A stretch of 64,000 bases of DNA, taken from a virus. The position numbers and the translations under genes were made by a program. The first letter of the stretch is position 1, and every line of letters starts with the position of its first letter. The stretch covers positions 1 to 64,000 of the IMG/VR virus record IMGVR_UViG_3300023179_009191. One strand, 5' to 3'. This document shows positions 47,038 to 53,480 of the stretch, one piece after another. The notes beneath the pieces were generated by a model. The model was not told where the DNA came from, ran no database searches, and saw nothing but the letters and a program-made list of their open reading frames with translations.

Positions 47038-47508
47038 TTACAATAGTTTACAGCTCTTAGTTAGATTTTCTCTTGCCCACAGTGGTTGTAAGTTCTTGTA
47101 ATTGAAGCACTGTTTCTGCTGTTCTACATCAGTTAAATCAAAGCTAGAACAAGGGAGAATGTGATCCACATGCCATCCACGTGCTCCATAATTATCCCAA
47201 GACATCCCTGGTTTAAACAAGGATTCAATATGTTCTCTCAGCTGTTCTATAGAACATCCAATCAACTCTTGCGTTCTTTTAGACTTAGGAGCTTTACCCT
47301 TGAGTGCATGCCATATGCGATTACCTAGCAGTTGCTTGAGTCTGGTACCAGGATTACTTTTATGAAGAGCTCTGCGTCTTTCATAAGCTTTTTGTTTATT
47401 CTTAAGAAAGTAAAGCCTCATACGCTCTTTAGCTTCAGGTGTATCTTTAACACTATTATAGTATTCTCTAGCTTTTTGTCTGTGATACTCAACCCAATCT
47501 CTCATCAT
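47038..47508 (-). CDS. Free-standing HNH endonuclease
   Basis: 156 residues (155 if ATG 47505 is used, which the late promoter favours). Lys/Arg-rich N terminus, then the HNH core WHVDHILPCSSFDLTDVEQQKQCFNYKNLQPLWARENLTKS (H-D-H ... N ... N). These nick or cut DNA and spread as homing genes. It lies antisense to the early block with its own late octamer, a typical sign of a mobile insertion. Confidence 0.9.
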   Translation of the reverse strand: MMRDWVEYHRQKAREYYNSVKDTPEAKERMRLYFLKNKQKAYERRRALHKSNPGTRLKQLLGNRIWHALKGKAPKSKRTQELIGCSIEQLREHIESLFKPGMSWDNYGARGWHVDHILPCSSFDLTDVEQQKQCFNYKNLQPLWARENLTKSCKLL

Positions 47509-47510
47509 AT

Positions 47511-47518
47511 TATTTATG
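47511..47518 (-). promoter_or_regulatory. Late promoter CATAAATA for the HNH gene
   Basis: Five bases before the second ATG (47505) of an ATGATG start. Confidence 0.6.
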
Positions 47519-47519
47519 C

Positions 47520-47547
47520 TTGAGCTTAAGGGAGTTTCAACTACAAT
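47520..47547 (+). promoter_or_regulatory. Early leaderless promoter for the 47554 gene
   Basis: TTGAGC, 16 bases, TACAAT; six bases then ATG. Overlaps, in opposite direction, the HNH promoter region. Confidence 0.7.
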
Positions 47548-47553
47548 ACAAAT

Positions 47554-47775
47554 ATGATGAAAAGCCGATTAAGAGACATTGAAGACATTGTTTTAAACAT
47601 ACCAGAAACGAATGAGCTCAAAGGACAATTGAGGACCGCTATCAACGATAGTGATATTCGTACTGAAGATAAGCGACGTCTTCATATGCACATCAATCAA
47701 TGTAACACTATCAACGACTTACAGCGCCTATTCTATAACGCTTTACTCAAGTATGAAGGACATGGAGTTGTATGA
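47554..47775 (+). CDS. Small helical protein
   Basis: 73 residues (DIEDIVLNIPETNELKGQLRTAINDSDIRTEDKRRLHMHINQC...). Unknown. ATGA overlap with the next gene. Confidence 0.6.
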   Translation: MMKSRLRDIEDIVLNIPETNELKGQLRTAINDSDIRTEDKRRLHMHINQCNTINDLQRLFYNALLKYEGHGVV

Positions 47776-47930
47776 GTTGGGTGGCTAGAAAGATTTGTAT
47801 GTCAGATGACGTTGATCAACAGCAGGTTATCAAAGAGTACTTTGATAATAAAGAACAAGTAAGACTACTTCAAGAGCAAGAGATCAAGAAGTTCTGGAGT
47901 GAATATGAGGATGAGTACTACAATGGATAA
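47772..47930 (+). CDS. 52-residue acidic helical protein
   Basis: QQQVIKEYFDNKEQVRLLQEQEIKKFWSEYEDEYYNG: charged helix. Confidence 0.55.
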   Translation: MSWVARKICMSDDVDQQQVIKEYFDNKEQVRLLQEQEIKKFWSEYEDEYYNG

Positions 47931-48024
47931 GCTTATTCAGTTCTGTTTGATGGTGTTAGCTAACCTCATTGCACTGGCTATCTATGGTATTGTTACAGTC
48001 TGTATATGGAGGGCCATTTGGTAG
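47923..48024 (+). CDS. 33-residue membrane peptide
   Basis: FCLMVLANLIALAIYGIVTVCIW: one transmembrane helix. Overlaps the previous gene by eight bases. Confidence 0.55.
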   Translation: MDKLIQFCLMVLANLIALAIYGIVTVCIWRAIW

Positions 48025-48052
48025 TTGCCGTTAACCCAAATGCCATTATAAT
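48025..48052 (+). promoter_or_regulatory. Early leaderless promoter for the 48059 gene
   Basis: TTGCCG, 16 bases, TATAAT; six bases then ATGATG. Confidence 0.75.
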
Positions 48053-48058
48053 AGGGGT

Positions 48059-48286
48059 ATGATGAATAACACAGTTACCGTTGAGTTGCCTCGAGCTGAA
48101 AAGGTTGAGGACAGCACAGGAGGCAGGGTGGGCTATTGCATCGGCCATCTCTTGAACCTCAAACAGATGATGCATATCAATTCTGGCCATGGAGGTGAGG
48201 GAGTGTTCTCTCAGTCTGAGATGCTCCAACAGATCGATAAGGTTATCGACAAGCTGGACCAGATCACTTACCCTTACGCAGTTTAA
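48059..48286 (+). CDS. Small hypothetical protein
   Basis: 75 residues (GGRVGYCIGHLLNLKQMMHINSGHGGEGVFSQSEMLQQIDKVIDKL). Gly/His-rich centre; unknown. Confidence 0.6.
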   Translation: MMNNTVTVELPRAEKVEDSTGGRVGYCIGHLLNLKQMMHINSGHGGEGVFSQSEMLQQIDKVIDKLDQITYPYAV

Positions 48287-48290
48287 ATTG

Positions 48291-48545
48291 ATGAGTACAA
48301 CTGAACAAGCCACCGGTTATGAAACACCCTACAACGCAGAACTGCATTGCAAAAAGATTGCATGGATGGTTAAGAACAGTCCTGAATGGGATGACACGAA
48401 GCAGACTCTGGAAGAGTACCTGGAAACCGTCCCAGATTACCCCACGGATGCACAGGTGGAAGGCTTCAACCATCTGTACGTGGCACCTTTTGTGCCTGTT
48501 AAGAAACAGAAGCCTTATGAAGGAGAAGATGTAAATGAAGGATAA
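48291..48545 (+). CDS. Hypothetical protein
   Basis: 84 residues, acidic. ATG 48291 follows the preceding stop; overlaps the next gene by 11 bases. Confidence 0.6.
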   Translation: MSTTEQATGYETPYNAELHCKKIAWMVKNSPEWDDTKQTLEEYLETVPDYPTDAQVEGFNHLYVAPFVPVKKQKPYEGEDVNEG

Positions 48546-48717
48546 GTTGGATCAGAGCTCTGAGCTCAGAGACATCTTTGCTGGGTTGGCTATGCATGCA
48601 CTAATTGGTCAACCAGCTGCCACTCACAAGTGGGTGGCCCACCAAGCGTACAAGTATGCTGACGCCATGCTTGACGAACGTGACAGCGTCAGTGATAATA
48701 AGGAGAACAAAAGCTAG
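48535..48717 (+). CDS. Small hypothetical protein
   Basis: 60 residues (ELRDIFAGLAMHALIGQPAATHKWVAHQAYKYADAMLDER). Resembles the short phage proteins of the type ...DxFAaaAMqgll...A..AY..ADaML, common and uncharacterised. Convergent with the second HNH gene. Confidence 0.65.
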   Translation: MKDKLDQSSELRDIFAGLAMHALIGQPAATHKWVAHQAYKYADAMLDERDSVSDNKENKS

Positions 48718-49349
48718 TATTTGTTGCTCTTTTTGATATTATCAACTGCCCACAGTGGCTGTAGATTTTTAATATTAAAACACTCACTCACTTGAACAGG
48801 ATCACTGAGATTGAAGCTGGAGACAGGCCTGATATGATCAATGTGCCACAAGTGCATGTTATTCCAGGTCATGCCAGGCTGGAACAATGCTTCTATGTGT
48901 TGTCTGGCTTGAGTCCAGTGAGTGATGCCCAGCATGCATTTGGTATGCCTCTTCAGGTAGCTGGTAGCCTTGAGAGCAGCTCTGGTCCTGGCTCTGCATC
49001 TGACAGCAATCCTCTCCTCAGGTGTATTGGCTTTAAAGACTTCGGGATGTTCTCTGGTATACTTCTTGCGGTATTCACTCTGTTGCTGTTTGTTCTGTTG
49101 GTACCACTGTCTGCCTTTGATCAGTCTTTGCTCTCTTTGCTCAGCAGTTTCATGCATTCTTTTGGCCTTAGCACGCATAATCTCTTTCTGAATCCTGTCC
49201 TGGACATATGCAGGGTCTTTGCGCCTGTGTTGCAGATACTCTCTCTCACACTGTCTGCATGTTTGCTGCAAACCATGCTTGCCAGTCTTACACTTATTAA
49301 AGTCAGCAAAGTTTTTGTGTATTTTGCAGCTGCTACAGTATTTGGTCAT
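48714..49349 (-). CDS. Free-standing HNH endonuclease with N-terminal zinc motif
   Basis: 211 residues. N-terminal CSSCKIHK...CRQCERE (two CxxC) probably binds zinc, as in other phage HNH proteins; the middle is a basic helix; the core is WHIDHIRPVSSFNLSDPVQVSECFNIKNLQPLWAVDN. Related to the 47038 protein over the catalytic part. Antisense to early genes and driven by its own late octamer. Confidence 0.92.
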   Translation of the reverse strand: MTKYCSSCKIHKNFADFNKCKTGKHGLQQTCRQCEREYLQHRRKDPAYVQDRIQKEIMRAKAKRMHETAEQREQRLIKGRQWYQQNKQQQSEYRKKYTREHPEVFKANTPEERIAVRCRARTRAALKATSYLKRHTKCMLGITHWTQARQHIEALFQPGMTWNNMHLWHIDHIRPVSSFNLSDPVQVSECFNIKNLQPLWAVDNIKKSNKY

Positions 49350-49354
49350 TTATA

Positions 49355-49362
49355 TATTTATG
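49355..49362 (-). promoter_or_regulatory. Late promoter CATAAATA for the second HNH gene
   Basis: Exactly five bases before ATG 49349 (minus strand). Confidence 0.65.
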
Positions 49363-49395
49363 CAAACACAATGAGATGGTCCACTATTTTTAGCA

Positions 49396-49424
49396 TTGAT
49401 TTACTTGGATGGTTCAACTACAAT
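49396..49424 (+). promoter_or_regulatory. Early promoter for the SprT-like gene
   Basis: TTGATT, 17 bases, TACAAT; expected start about 49431, four bases before the ATG. Confidence 0.55.
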
Positions 49425-49434
49425 AGGAGGTACA

Positions 49435-50118
49435 ATGCAAACAAATAATATTACAGGTGAAGTTACTAACAAGTTGGTGCAGATGTTTGAATACATCAAC
49501 GCTGAACTTGAATTAAATTTAGACACTCCAGTGTTTACTCTAATTCCTAATCGTGGCCGTCAGAGTTACTATGGATGGTTCTGGCAAGGACGGTGGCAGA
49601 GCGGCAAGAAGAACTTACCAGAGATTAATATTACTGCTGACACCCTCAAGAGGTCTGTGGAAGACATCTTTGAAACAGTTTTGCATGAATGTGTACATTA
49701 TGTGAATTGGTCCAAGGACATTGTGGACTGCAATGTGAACCAGTATCATAACAAAGCGTTCAAGAAGCAAGCTGAAGCATTTGGCTTGAAGGTCGAACGT
49801 ATGCGTAATAAGGGCTATGCGAAGACCTCATTAGATGAGAAGGCCAATAACCTGGTTAAGAAGTACAAATGCAAGTATTGCAAGGATGACAAGAATCCCT
49901 TTCATGTGTACCGGGTAAGTGAAGAGCGCATCTCTATCGTAAAGAAGAATCACAAGAGGTTCATTGCCATTGATGGTGCATTGGCCACACAAGCTGAAGG
50001 ACGGTATGACAGTGGCACCTTGCGTCAATTGGTAGAGCATTTGCTACAGTCATATGTATCTGAAGGTGATGTGTATGAACACATGGCCACAGGCAGTGTG
50101 CATGCAGAGGTCATGTAA
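49435..50118 (+). CDS. SprT-like zinc metalloprotease
   Basis: 227 residues. HECVH at 84-88 is the HExxH zinc site in the SprT/SPRTN-type helix (VLHECVHYVNW); PNRGRQSYYGWF and a C-terminal CKYCKD zinc knuckle follow the family plan. SprT domains process DNA-protein crosslinks or act as peptidases. The start is ATG 49435: AGGAGG at 49425-49430 precedes it, though if transcription starts near 49431 that site would not be in the mRNA. Confidence 0.85.
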   Translation: MQTNNITGEVTNKLVQMFEYINAELELNLDTPVFTLIPNRGRQSYYGWFWQGRWQSGKKNLPEINITADTLKRSVEDIFETVLHECVHYVNWSKDIVDCNVNQYHNKAFKKQAEAFGLKVERMRNKGYAKTSLDEKANNLVKKYKCKYCKDDKNPFHVYRVSEERISIVKKNHKRFIAIDGALATQAEGRYDSGTLRQLVEHLLQSYVSEGDVYEHMATGSVHAEVM

Positions 50119-50120
50119 CC

Positions 50121-50186
50121 GTGGTATGCATTGAACTGGCCCTAGTCATAGCCGTATTAAGTTTGTTATTGACCTGCCGCTACTAA
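50121..50186 (+). CDS. 21-residue membrane peptide
   Basis: From GTG three bases after the protease stop: MVCIELALVIAVLSLLLTCRY. Matches the pattern of tiny hydrophobic ORFs at operon ends; its last codons overlap the next promoter. Confidence 0.35.
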   Translation: MVCIELALVIAVLSLLLTCRY

Positions 50187-50197
50187 CCCCATACAAT
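50169..50197 (+). promoter_or_regulatory. Early promoter for the 50205 gene
   Basis: TTGACC, 17 bases, TACAAT; ATGATG seven bases later. Confidence 0.7.
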
Positions 50198-50204
50198 CAG
50201 AGGC

Positions 50205-50504
50205 ATGATGAATACACAAGTAACAGAATATAAGACCATTCCCACGCAATTCAAGAAGAAGGGATTTGTTTACACTCAATTGAAGAGAGAAGGTGCAAGG
50301 GCCATCTATCAACAGACCCGAGAGGGGTCGACCATTAACAATTACGAGGTAGTTAAGATTGGACGGCACAATGGCTACATCATGGGTGGTGTTGCAATTG
50401 AGCCAGCAGAGACCTATCCAGGCTCCAGCTTGTGGGGCATTACAGGGTGGACTTGCACTAGCTTGGAAGATGCTTGCAAGCGGTATGAAGCATTGAGCAG
50501 CTAA
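50205..50504 (+). CDS. Hypothetical protein
   Basis: 99 residues, basic, beta-rich (FKKKGFVYTQLKREGARAIYQQTREGSTINNYEVVKIGRHNGYIMGGVAIEPAETYPGSSLWG). The order matches a widely distributed uncharacterised phage/bacterial family. TAATG overlap with the next gene. Confidence 0.65.
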   Translation: MMNTQVTEYKTIPTQFKKKGFVYTQLKREGARAIYQQTREGSTINNYEVVKIGRHNGYIMGGVAIEPAETYPGSSLWGITGWTCTSLEDACKRYEALSS

Positions 50505-50647
50505 TGTTTGACATAGCTATGGTGCTAGGCTTTGCCTGGTTGCTGGGTTGGTGGACATGTTTTGTCACATTGAACAAAGCATGGAAGACAGACATGAAGC
50601 AAGCATTGTTGGGTTGGATTGTCAAGAAGATTGGCAAACCAGACTAG
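50504..50647 (+). CDS. Small membrane protein
   Basis: 47 residues: IAMVLGFAWLLGWWTCFVTLNKAW is a Trp-rich transmembrane helix. Ends just before tRNA-Met. Confidence 0.55.
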   Translation: MFDIAMVLGFAWLLGWWTCFVTLNKAWKTDMKQALLGWIVKKIGKPD

Positions 50648-50657
50648 TCATTGCATG

Positions 50658-50729
50658 GGGCAGGTAGCTTAAAGGTGAAGCGCTCGACTCATAATCGAAG
50701 GAGTATTGGTTCAAGTCCAATCCTGCCCA
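50658..50729 (+). tRNA. tRNA-Met (CAU)
   Basis: Acceptor GGGCAGG/CCTGCCC, anticodon loop CTCATAA with CAU, T arm ATTGG-TTCAAGT-CCAAT. CCA not encoded. CAU could also be a lysidine-modified tRNA-Ile; I cannot tell from sequence. Confidence 0.85.
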
Positions 50730-50743
50730 AGGCCAGTGGTTGC

Positions 50744-50905
50744 ATGATACAATCTGTAGCAGAGTACATGGAGATGAAACGCAAAGTGGCACATGCATTG
50801 GCATCAGATGATCATTGGTTTGTCAGCACCACAGTTGATTGTCTGAGCATGTACCCTGCCAGCATTCCATGGCATGTGTCTGAGAATGGTGCCAGTGCAC
50901 GCTAG
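50744..50905 (+). CDS. 53-residue hypothetical protein
   Basis: MIQSVAEYMEMKRKVAHALASDDHWFVSTTVDCLSMYPASIPWHVSENGASAR. Helix then loop. An extended frame through the tRNA is rejected. Confidence 0.5.
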   Translation: MIQSVAEYMEMKRKVAHALASDDHWFVSTTVDCLSMYPASIPWHVSENGASAR

Positions 50906-51005
50906 ACACTGGCAGTAATAGAGAACCCAGGCACGCGAATTCTGTCATATGCACAACTCAGTTCTGGTTTCTAGAAGGTGCATGCCAAATTTTTTTTGCA
51001 AAATC

Positions 51006-51152
51006 TCAGAGAATTCCATGTAGGGTTTTCCATAGCCAGTAGATTGCCGGTGCCGTAATCCAGCCTATCAGAACACCCAACACAATTAACACAGTACCTA
51101 CAGCACAATCATTCATGAACCATTTGACTGCTTGGTATAGGCCATGGCGCAT
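51006..51152 (-). CDS. Small membrane protein
   Basis: 48 residues: WFMNDCAVGTVLIVLGVLIGWITAPAIYWLW is a transmembrane helix. AAGGA lies five bases before the ATG; second gene of the 51632 operon. Confidence 0.55.
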   Translation of the reverse strand: MRHGLYQAVKWFMNDCAVGTVLIVLGVLIGWITAPAIYWLWKTLHGIL

Positions 51153-51161
51153 ATCCTTACA

Positions 51162-51632
51162 TTAATAATTGGCTTTTACGTACAATGAACTCAACACACT
51201 TTGTCCTGTGGCCACCCACCCAGCTCCACTGTCCATGGGTTCCACAGTGGAAGGTGTTTTCAGATATGCCACATCATTCAATGTGGACAAGTAAAAGCTA
51301 ACGGTTGCCAGAGTTTCCACAAACCACCGGTCCACTCCAGCATAGTTTGCATATCTCAAGTTTGTGTATGGTGCATTACTATATGTTGCATCTGGTACAC
51401 CTGGATTAAAAAAAATCAGATTTTTGGTATCCAAATTGATGTTGCTGGCACTCATGGTCACACTGAATGACAAATACCATCCATTCTTTTGATATTCAGG
51501 CACTGGTGCTGGTGCAGCCACACTCTGTGCCACAGGACAACCATTGTTTAACACAGATTTTAATGATAATCTGTTGTTCACAGCATTTCTTTTCTGTCTC
51601 TGCAAGTCTGCATATGTGGGTACATTGGGCAT
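51162..51632 (-). CDS. Late virion-like protein
   Basis: 156 residues: helical basic N terminus (DLQRQKRNAVNNRLSLKS), then a beta-rich domain (GWYLSFSVTMSASNINLDTKNLIFF...). Probably a structural protein from promoter class and composition; no family recognised. Confidence 0.6.
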   Translation of the reverse strand: MPNVPTYADLQRQKRNAVNNRLSLKSVLNNGCPVAQSVAAPAPVPEYQKNGWYLSFSVTMSASNINLDTKNLIFFNPGVPDATYSNAPYTNLRYANYAGVDRWFVETLATVSFYLSTLNDVAYLKTPSTVEPMDSGAGWVATGQSVLSSLYVKANY

Positions 51633-51637
51633 GCAAT

Positions 51638-51645
51638 TATTTATG
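51638..51645 (-). promoter_or_regulatory. Late promoter CATAAATA
   Basis: Exactly five bases before ATG 51632; it overlaps the stop codon of the 51641 peptide. Confidence 0.65.
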
Positions 51646-51727
51646 CACAGTCTGTATCCACTTCATCCAATTCATCTGCATCTTCATCCATGTCATCATC
51701 TGGTGGATATATGTCCATTCTGATCAT
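51641..51727 (-). CDS. 28-residue acidic peptide
   Basis: MIRMDIYPPDDDMDEDADELDEVDTDCA: more than a third Asp/Glu. Its stop codon is part of the next late octamer, and it follows the 51734 gene on the same strand. Confidence 0.45.
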   Translation of the reverse strand: MIRMDIYPPDDDMDEDADELDEVDTDCA

Positions 51728-51733
51728 ATGCTT

Positions 51734-51847
51734 TTATTCACCAGCTGCATCTGGTTTAAAGCACTTGTTGCACACAGCAATTGCTGTGTTTCTTTCTTGT
51801 TCTGCGTTGCATCTCCTGCAGATCATATGATTTGAATGTGGTCCCAT
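51734..51847 (-). CDS. 37-residue double-CxxC zinc peptide
   Basis: ICRRCNAEQERNTAIAVCNKCFK has two CxxC pairs spaced for one zinc. CATAAATA lies only two bases upstream of ATG 51847, so the next ATG (51826, seven codons on) may be the real start. Confidence 0.5.
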   Translation of the reverse strand: MGPHSNHMICRRCNAEQERNTAIAVCNKCFKPDAAGE

Positions 51848-51938
51848 GTTATTTATGGCCTCTATATTCTGAACTGTGCTGCAAGCGGCTGCGCCGCTCC
51901 AGGAATAGGGGAACAATCACAGCTCTTAAAAAAACAAT

Positions 51939-52136
51939 TTACTGATTGATGCTAGCAGACAATTTCTTTTTAAAATCTGCAACATACTTTGCAACAAACT
52001 TGTCCAAAGCTGCATTGGCTGCCTCAAGACCCTTGGACTTGGCAATCTTTGATACCTCATGCACATTCAATGCCACTGCCATGGTGTTGATAACTTTCTT
52101 GCCTGTGATAAAATTTGTTTCAATATTTAAATTCAT
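51939..52136 (-). CDS. Small basic helical protein
   Basis: 65 residues with an Ala/Lys-rich C-terminal helix (EAANAALDKFVAKYVADFKKKLSASINQ). Possible nucleic-acid binding; unknown. Confidence 0.6.
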   Translation of the reverse strand: MNLNIETNFITGKKVINTMAVALNVHEVSKIAKSKGLEAANAALDKFVAKYVADFKKKLSASINQ

Positions 52137-52141
52137 GCAAA

Positions 52142-52149
52142 TATTTACT
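52142..52149 (-). promoter_or_regulatory. Late promoter AGTAAATA
   Basis: Exactly five bases before ATG 52136. Confidence 0.5.
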
Positions 52150-52157
52150 GCATGCAG

Positions 52158-52250
52158 TTAATAAGGCAACACCCACAATTTGAAGGCACATATCACCATG
52201 CACCCCAGGGCCACCAACACCATGACAAGAGCAGTGTTGCAAGGCCTCAT
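52158..52250 (-). CDS. 30-residue membrane peptide
   Basis: MRPCNTALVMVLVALGCMVICAFKLWVLPY. The ATG at 52250 is set by the octamer five bases upstream; an in-frame ATG six codons earlier overlaps it. Confidence 0.5.
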   Translation of the reverse strand: MRPCNTALVMVLVALGCMVICAFKLWVLPY

Positions 52251-52255
52251 CACAT

Positions 52256-52263
52256 TATTTAAC
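52256..52263 (-). promoter_or_regulatory. Late promoter GTTAAATA
   Basis: Exactly five bases before ATG 52250. Confidence 0.45.
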
Positions 52264-52316
52264 ACCATGAACAAGCAGTGAAACTAAATTGGATGGAACA
52301 ATTCAGTTTGCAAACA

Positions 52317-52517
52317 TCAAGCCACCCTGGCCTTGCGAGCGTTGCGAACTTCTGTGATGCGCTTGCGCTCAGCTTTGCAAATGTCAGCAATGGCCTTCAA
52401 ACCCTTGCGCAGGCGGGAAGATGCTGCATTCTGTTCTTTGACAAAAAACTTTTCATGGTCTGTTGTCAATGCATTTGCCAAGTCAACTATCTGTGTGATG
52501 AAGTTATTGTTATCCAT
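52317..52517 (-). CDS. Histone H1-like Hc1-type protein
   Basis: 66 residues. LTTDHEKFFVKEQNAASSRLRKGLKAIADICKAERKRI matches the helical core of Hc1-like proteins known from Chlamydiae, Verrucomicrobia, Planctomycetes and some phages (F....kgN.AAg.RaRK.L......k..R..I). It lacks the long Lys-rich tail of chlamydial Hc1. Likely binds DNA; a role in packaging or host chromatin is inferred. Confidence 0.65.
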   Translation of the reverse strand: MDNNNFITQIVDLANALTTDHEKFFVKEQNAASSRLRKGLKAIADICKAERKRITEVRNARKARVA

Positions 52518-52562
52518 ATGTTTATATTAAAGGGGCATCACAAAAAATCAACTGCAATTGTT

Positions 52563-52570
52563 ATTAAATA
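52563..52570 (+). promoter_or_regulatory. Late promoter ATTAAATA
   Basis: Exactly five bases before ATG 52576. Confidence 0.5.
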
Positions 52571-52575
52571 TTTGC

Positions 52576-52737
52576 ATGGTGCAGAAAACTAAAATTACTG
52601 CTGACCTTGTTTTGGATCTGTACAAACAAGCCAAAAAAACCACAGGCATCAAAAAAGAAAAAATGATGCACAAAATTATTTACCTGTCTCAACATTTGCA
52701 TGAGTATGTAAATTTAGAAAAGATCACTGTCCAATAA
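52576..52737 (+). CDS. 53-residue basic protein
   Basis: MVQKTKITADLVLDLYKQAKKTTGIKKEKMMHKIIYLSQHLHEYVN...: helical and basic. Convergent overlap of about 23 bases with the 52714 gene. Confidence 0.55.
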   Translation: MVQKTKITADLVLDLYKQAKKTTGIKKEKMMHKIIYLSQHLHEYVNLEKITVQ

Positions 52738-52959
52738 AGATTGCCTGGGCTTGGTTTGGAACAATTTGGCTTGTTTTACTATGTGCTTCTTGTCATGGTT
52801 GAAGCGGTAAGACTTGCACACCGGGCACACATGATTTTTGTAATCCAATATGGAATCACAACATTCACACACTTTGAAAATGCTCCAATTTTGCATGACA
52901 AAATTGCACACCTCTTTGCGAGTCATGTGTTTTATCTGATCCAATTGTGACTTGGTCAC
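52714..52959 (-). CDS. Small zinc-ribbon protein
   Basis: 81 residues with CECCDSI...HVCPVCKSYRF: a four-Cys zinc ribbon, then a basic tail. GTG start. It may be a transcription factor or a cofactor of a nuclease; unknown. Confidence 0.6.
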   Translation of the reverse strand: MTKSQLDQIKHMTRKEVCNFVMQNWSIFKVCECCDSILDYKNHVCPVCKSYRFNHDKKHIVKQAKLFQTKPRQSLLDSDLF

Positions 52960-52966
52960 ATAAATA
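52959..52966 (+). promoter_or_regulatory. Late promoter CATAAATA
   Basis: Exactly five bases before GTG 52972; decides this start. Confidence 0.65.
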
Positions 52967-52971
52967 CTTAA

Positions 52972-53445
52972 GTGAACAAAGATGTTTTATTGGAACAGGT
53001 TTACTTGAATAAACTCAAGCCCAACCAGAGTGCCAATCATACAGAAACCCAGCCCCAGAATGTTCCTGATGGTGCCCAAGTGCCTGTGGATTACCGTGAT
53101 GAACAGCAAGAAGAAACACCTGTTGCAGGGCCAATTAAAAGAGAGAGAGCAGGAGAACTGGTAAAAATAGACAAGTCTGATTTGGATAAATCTGAAGTGT
53201 TGGTGCATGGCTTTGGAGTTGTAACATTGGGGTATTTGAAACGCAATGTGTCAGAAAAATTTCAAGATTTATCCAAGAGAGTGTTGAACAATGAGCCCAA
53301 TTTTGTTTACAGCCGCATCAAAGAGAAGCATGGGTTCTTGATGCATGCCATCAAAGCATTGGTTGAAATTGAAAAAGACATAGAAAAGCTCAGAAGAGCA
53401 GGCAAAATGCCTGGCATGTTGCGCAGGTATAATTTCAATGCATAG
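52972..53445 (+). CDS. Hypothetical late protein
   Basis: 157 residues: polar, disordered-looking N half (QSANHTETQPQNVPDGAQ), then a helical C half (DLSKRVLNNEPNFVYSRIKEKHGFLMHAIKALVEIEKDIEKLRRAG). Virion or scaffold-type by composition; no family. Confidence 0.65.
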   Translation: MNKDVLLEQVYLNKLKPNQSANHTETQPQNVPDGAQVPVDYRDEQQEETPVAGPIKRERAGELVKIDKSDLDKSEVLVHGFGVVTLGYLKRNVSEKFQDLSKRVLNNEPNFVYSRIKEKHGFLMHAIKALVEIEKDIEKLRRAGKMPGMLRRYNFNA

Positions 53446-53473
53446 TTGATATTTTAAAACCCGTTTGCATAAT
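53446..53473 (+). promoter_or_regulatory. Early promoter for the PRTase-like gene
   Basis: TTGATA, 16 bases, CATAAT; ATG seven bases later. The -35 overlaps the stop of the previous gene. Confidence 0.7.
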
Positions 53474-53480
53474 AATTTGT

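Noticed and set aside
48792-49448. 218-codon plus-strand ORF over the second HNH gene
   Set aside because: The minus frame contains a full HNH motif, zinc knuckles and a late promoter.
50651-50743. N-terminal extension of the 50744 gene
   Set aside because: It would read through the tRNA-Met gene.
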